Shown here: positions 16,008-16,738 of the stretch, one piece after another
How the letters are laid out: each line of letters starts with the position of its first letter
Position numbering within the stretch: position 1 is the first letter of the stretch
DNA from: Chitinophagaceae bacterium
GTDB lineage: Bacteria; Bacteroidota; Bacteroidia; Chitinophagales; Chitinophagaceae
NCBI GenBank assembly: GCA_947378615.1
Contig: CANCKV010000011.1
Span: forward strand, 1 to 16,738
Direction: 5' to 3'
DNA: 16,738 nt
Notes under the pieces: generated by a model
Databases searched by the model: none
What the model was told of the DNA's origin: nothing
Seen by the model: the letters and a program-made list of their open reading frames with translations, nothing else
Translations under genes and position numbers: made by a program

Positions 16008-16023
16008 ATTATACAAGTATAAT
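16008..16023. promoter_or_regulatory. Perfect 16-bp palindrome upstream of the response regulator
   Basis: ATTATAC AA GTATAAT is a perfect inverted repeat with a 2-base centre. That is too tight for an RNA hairpin and looks like a protein-binding site. It is 40-55 bp before the regulator's ATG, where a promoter is expected. In AT-rich DNA such a palindrome can also arise by chance. Confidence 0.35.
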
Positions 16024-16106
16024 GAAAAATTGCTTAGTATTAAAAAAAAATCACTTGAAGACCAATTTATTTTCTCTGTTATTAATGAATAAATTATTTA
16101 TTTTAA

Positions 16107-16135
16107 TCTTTTAGAAGGCTAAGTCTTCTAAAAGA
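16107..16135 (-). terminator. Hairpin downstream of the carboxylate-amine ligase gene
   Basis: CTTTTAGAAG (16108-16117) pairs with CTTCTAAAAG (16125-16134) around a 7-base loop; the flanking T16107/A16135 extends the stem to 11 bp. It lies about 40 bp after the ligase stop and before the response regulator. The following bases are AT-rich without a clean T-run, so it is a weak terminator or an mRNA end-protecting structure. Confidence 0.5.
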
Positions 16136-16176
16136 AAACAAAATTATGAGACAGGTAAAATATGTTTGACATGCAA

Positions 16177-16738
16177 TTATTCAGAGGCTAAAAACTCTTT
16201 GTTTATAAAGTCAACCACTTTTATCATATTTTTAGTTTCTTCATAAACCTTTAGTTGTCTGTCGGCACCTGTTCCTTTCTCAAGCATTTTTTCGATATAC
16301 TTAATGAAATGACGACTCCCTAATTCATCTATTACATCATCCACAAAATCGAGAAGTTCAAGAATAAGTCTTCTTGTAGGTACTTCAAGTTCTTTTCCAA
16401 AATCAATCATACTTCCCTCTATACCATACCTGCTAGCCCTCCATTTATTCTCGTTAATCAATGCTCGTTGATAAATAATAAAATTCAAGTTTTGATTCCT
16501 AAGCTTATATAATTTGGCACAAATTGCTTGGAAAAGAGCAGCTATTGCCATCGTTTCATTAATGGTAAGCGGTACATCACATACCCTAAATTCAATTGTA
16601 TTAAAAAATGGATGTACGCGCATATCCCACCAAATCTTTTTAGCATTATCAATACAATTTGTTTTAATAAGTAGGTTAATGAAGTTGTCATAAGCCTCGA
16701 TACTTTCAAAATATTCAGGAATACCTGTTCGTGGAAAC
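16177..16738 (-). CDS. GCS2/YbdK-type carboxylate-amine ligase, C-terminal part only
   Basis: The frame stays open to the right edge (16738), so this is the C-terminal 186 or so residues of a longer protein. The methionine at 16623 is internal. The visible motifs are FPRTGIPEYF, WWDMRVHPFFNTIEFRVCD and NENKWRASRYG. They are those of glutamate-cysteine ligase family 2 (YbdK-like), which makes ATP-dependent gamma-glutamyl amide bonds; the E. coli relative has weak glutamate-cysteine ligase activity. The ATP-binding N-terminal half is outside the window, so its state cannot be judged. A stem-loop follows the stop codon. Confidence 0.9.
   Translation of the reverse strand, partial: FPRTGIPEYFESIEAYDNFINLLIKTNCIDNAKKIWWDMRVHPFFNTIEFRVCDVPLTINETMAIAALFQAICAKLYKLRNQNLNFIIYQRALINENKWRASRYGIEGSMIDFGKELEVPTRRLILELLDFVDDVIDELGSRHFIKYIEKMLEKGTGADRQLKVYEETKNMIKVVDFINKEFLASE

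Noticed and set aside
16177..16623. A complete 148-residue gene starting at 16623
   Set aside because: The frame continues upstream to the window edge with ligase-family motifs (FPRTGIPEYF), so that methionine is internal.

Overview
The window comes from an AT-rich genome of the phylum Bacteroidota, most like the Chitinophagaceae or relatives. The evidence is the mix of families: a DUF3078 outer-membrane protein, Bacteroidota-style LptE, the gene block miaB / sigma-54 activator / lptE / TPR protein / secG, a histidine kinase with ELxIANKEL coiled-coil repeats, and TAnnTTTG-type -7 promoter boxes. No mobile element, CRISPR array, rRNA or tRNA gene was found. Most of the window is housekeeping and envelope genes.

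Left part (1-3270). The window opens inside a PAS-containing sensor histidine kinase whose N-terminal coil is built from 63-bp in-frame repeats. A convergent gene of an uncharacterised Bacteroidota family with a fibronectin-III-like end follows. Then comes a gene-poor stretch of about 1.1 kb. It holds the most unusual item in the window: six diverged 42-bp tandem units (2379-2630), most with internal dyad symmetry.

Centre-left (3271-6711, + strand): an S41 C-terminal processing peptidase behind a good Bacteroidota promoter, a CpsB/YwqE-type PHP phosphatase, and fmt (methionyl-tRNA formyltransferase).

Centre and right (6722-14227, - strand): a long gene block read miaB, sigma-54-type activator without a receiver, lptE, a large acidic protein with a TPR-like C-terminus, secG, a terminator hairpin, mltG, and a YihY/BrkB membrane protein. 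It combines tRNA modification, LPS export, Sec translocation and peptidoglycan-strand release, so it is essentially an envelope-biogenesis cluster.

Right end (14440-16738): a divergent DUF3078 outer-membrane beta-barrel gene, a single-domain CheY-like response regulator, and the C-terminal part of a GCS2/YbdK carboxylate-amine ligase that runs off the right edge. Two dyad elements lie between the last two genes.

I see no clear new multi-gene system. The best candidates for something undescribed are the 42-bp hairpin-repeat array, the acidic TPR protein in the lptE-secG block, and the orphan sigma-54 activator beside it.
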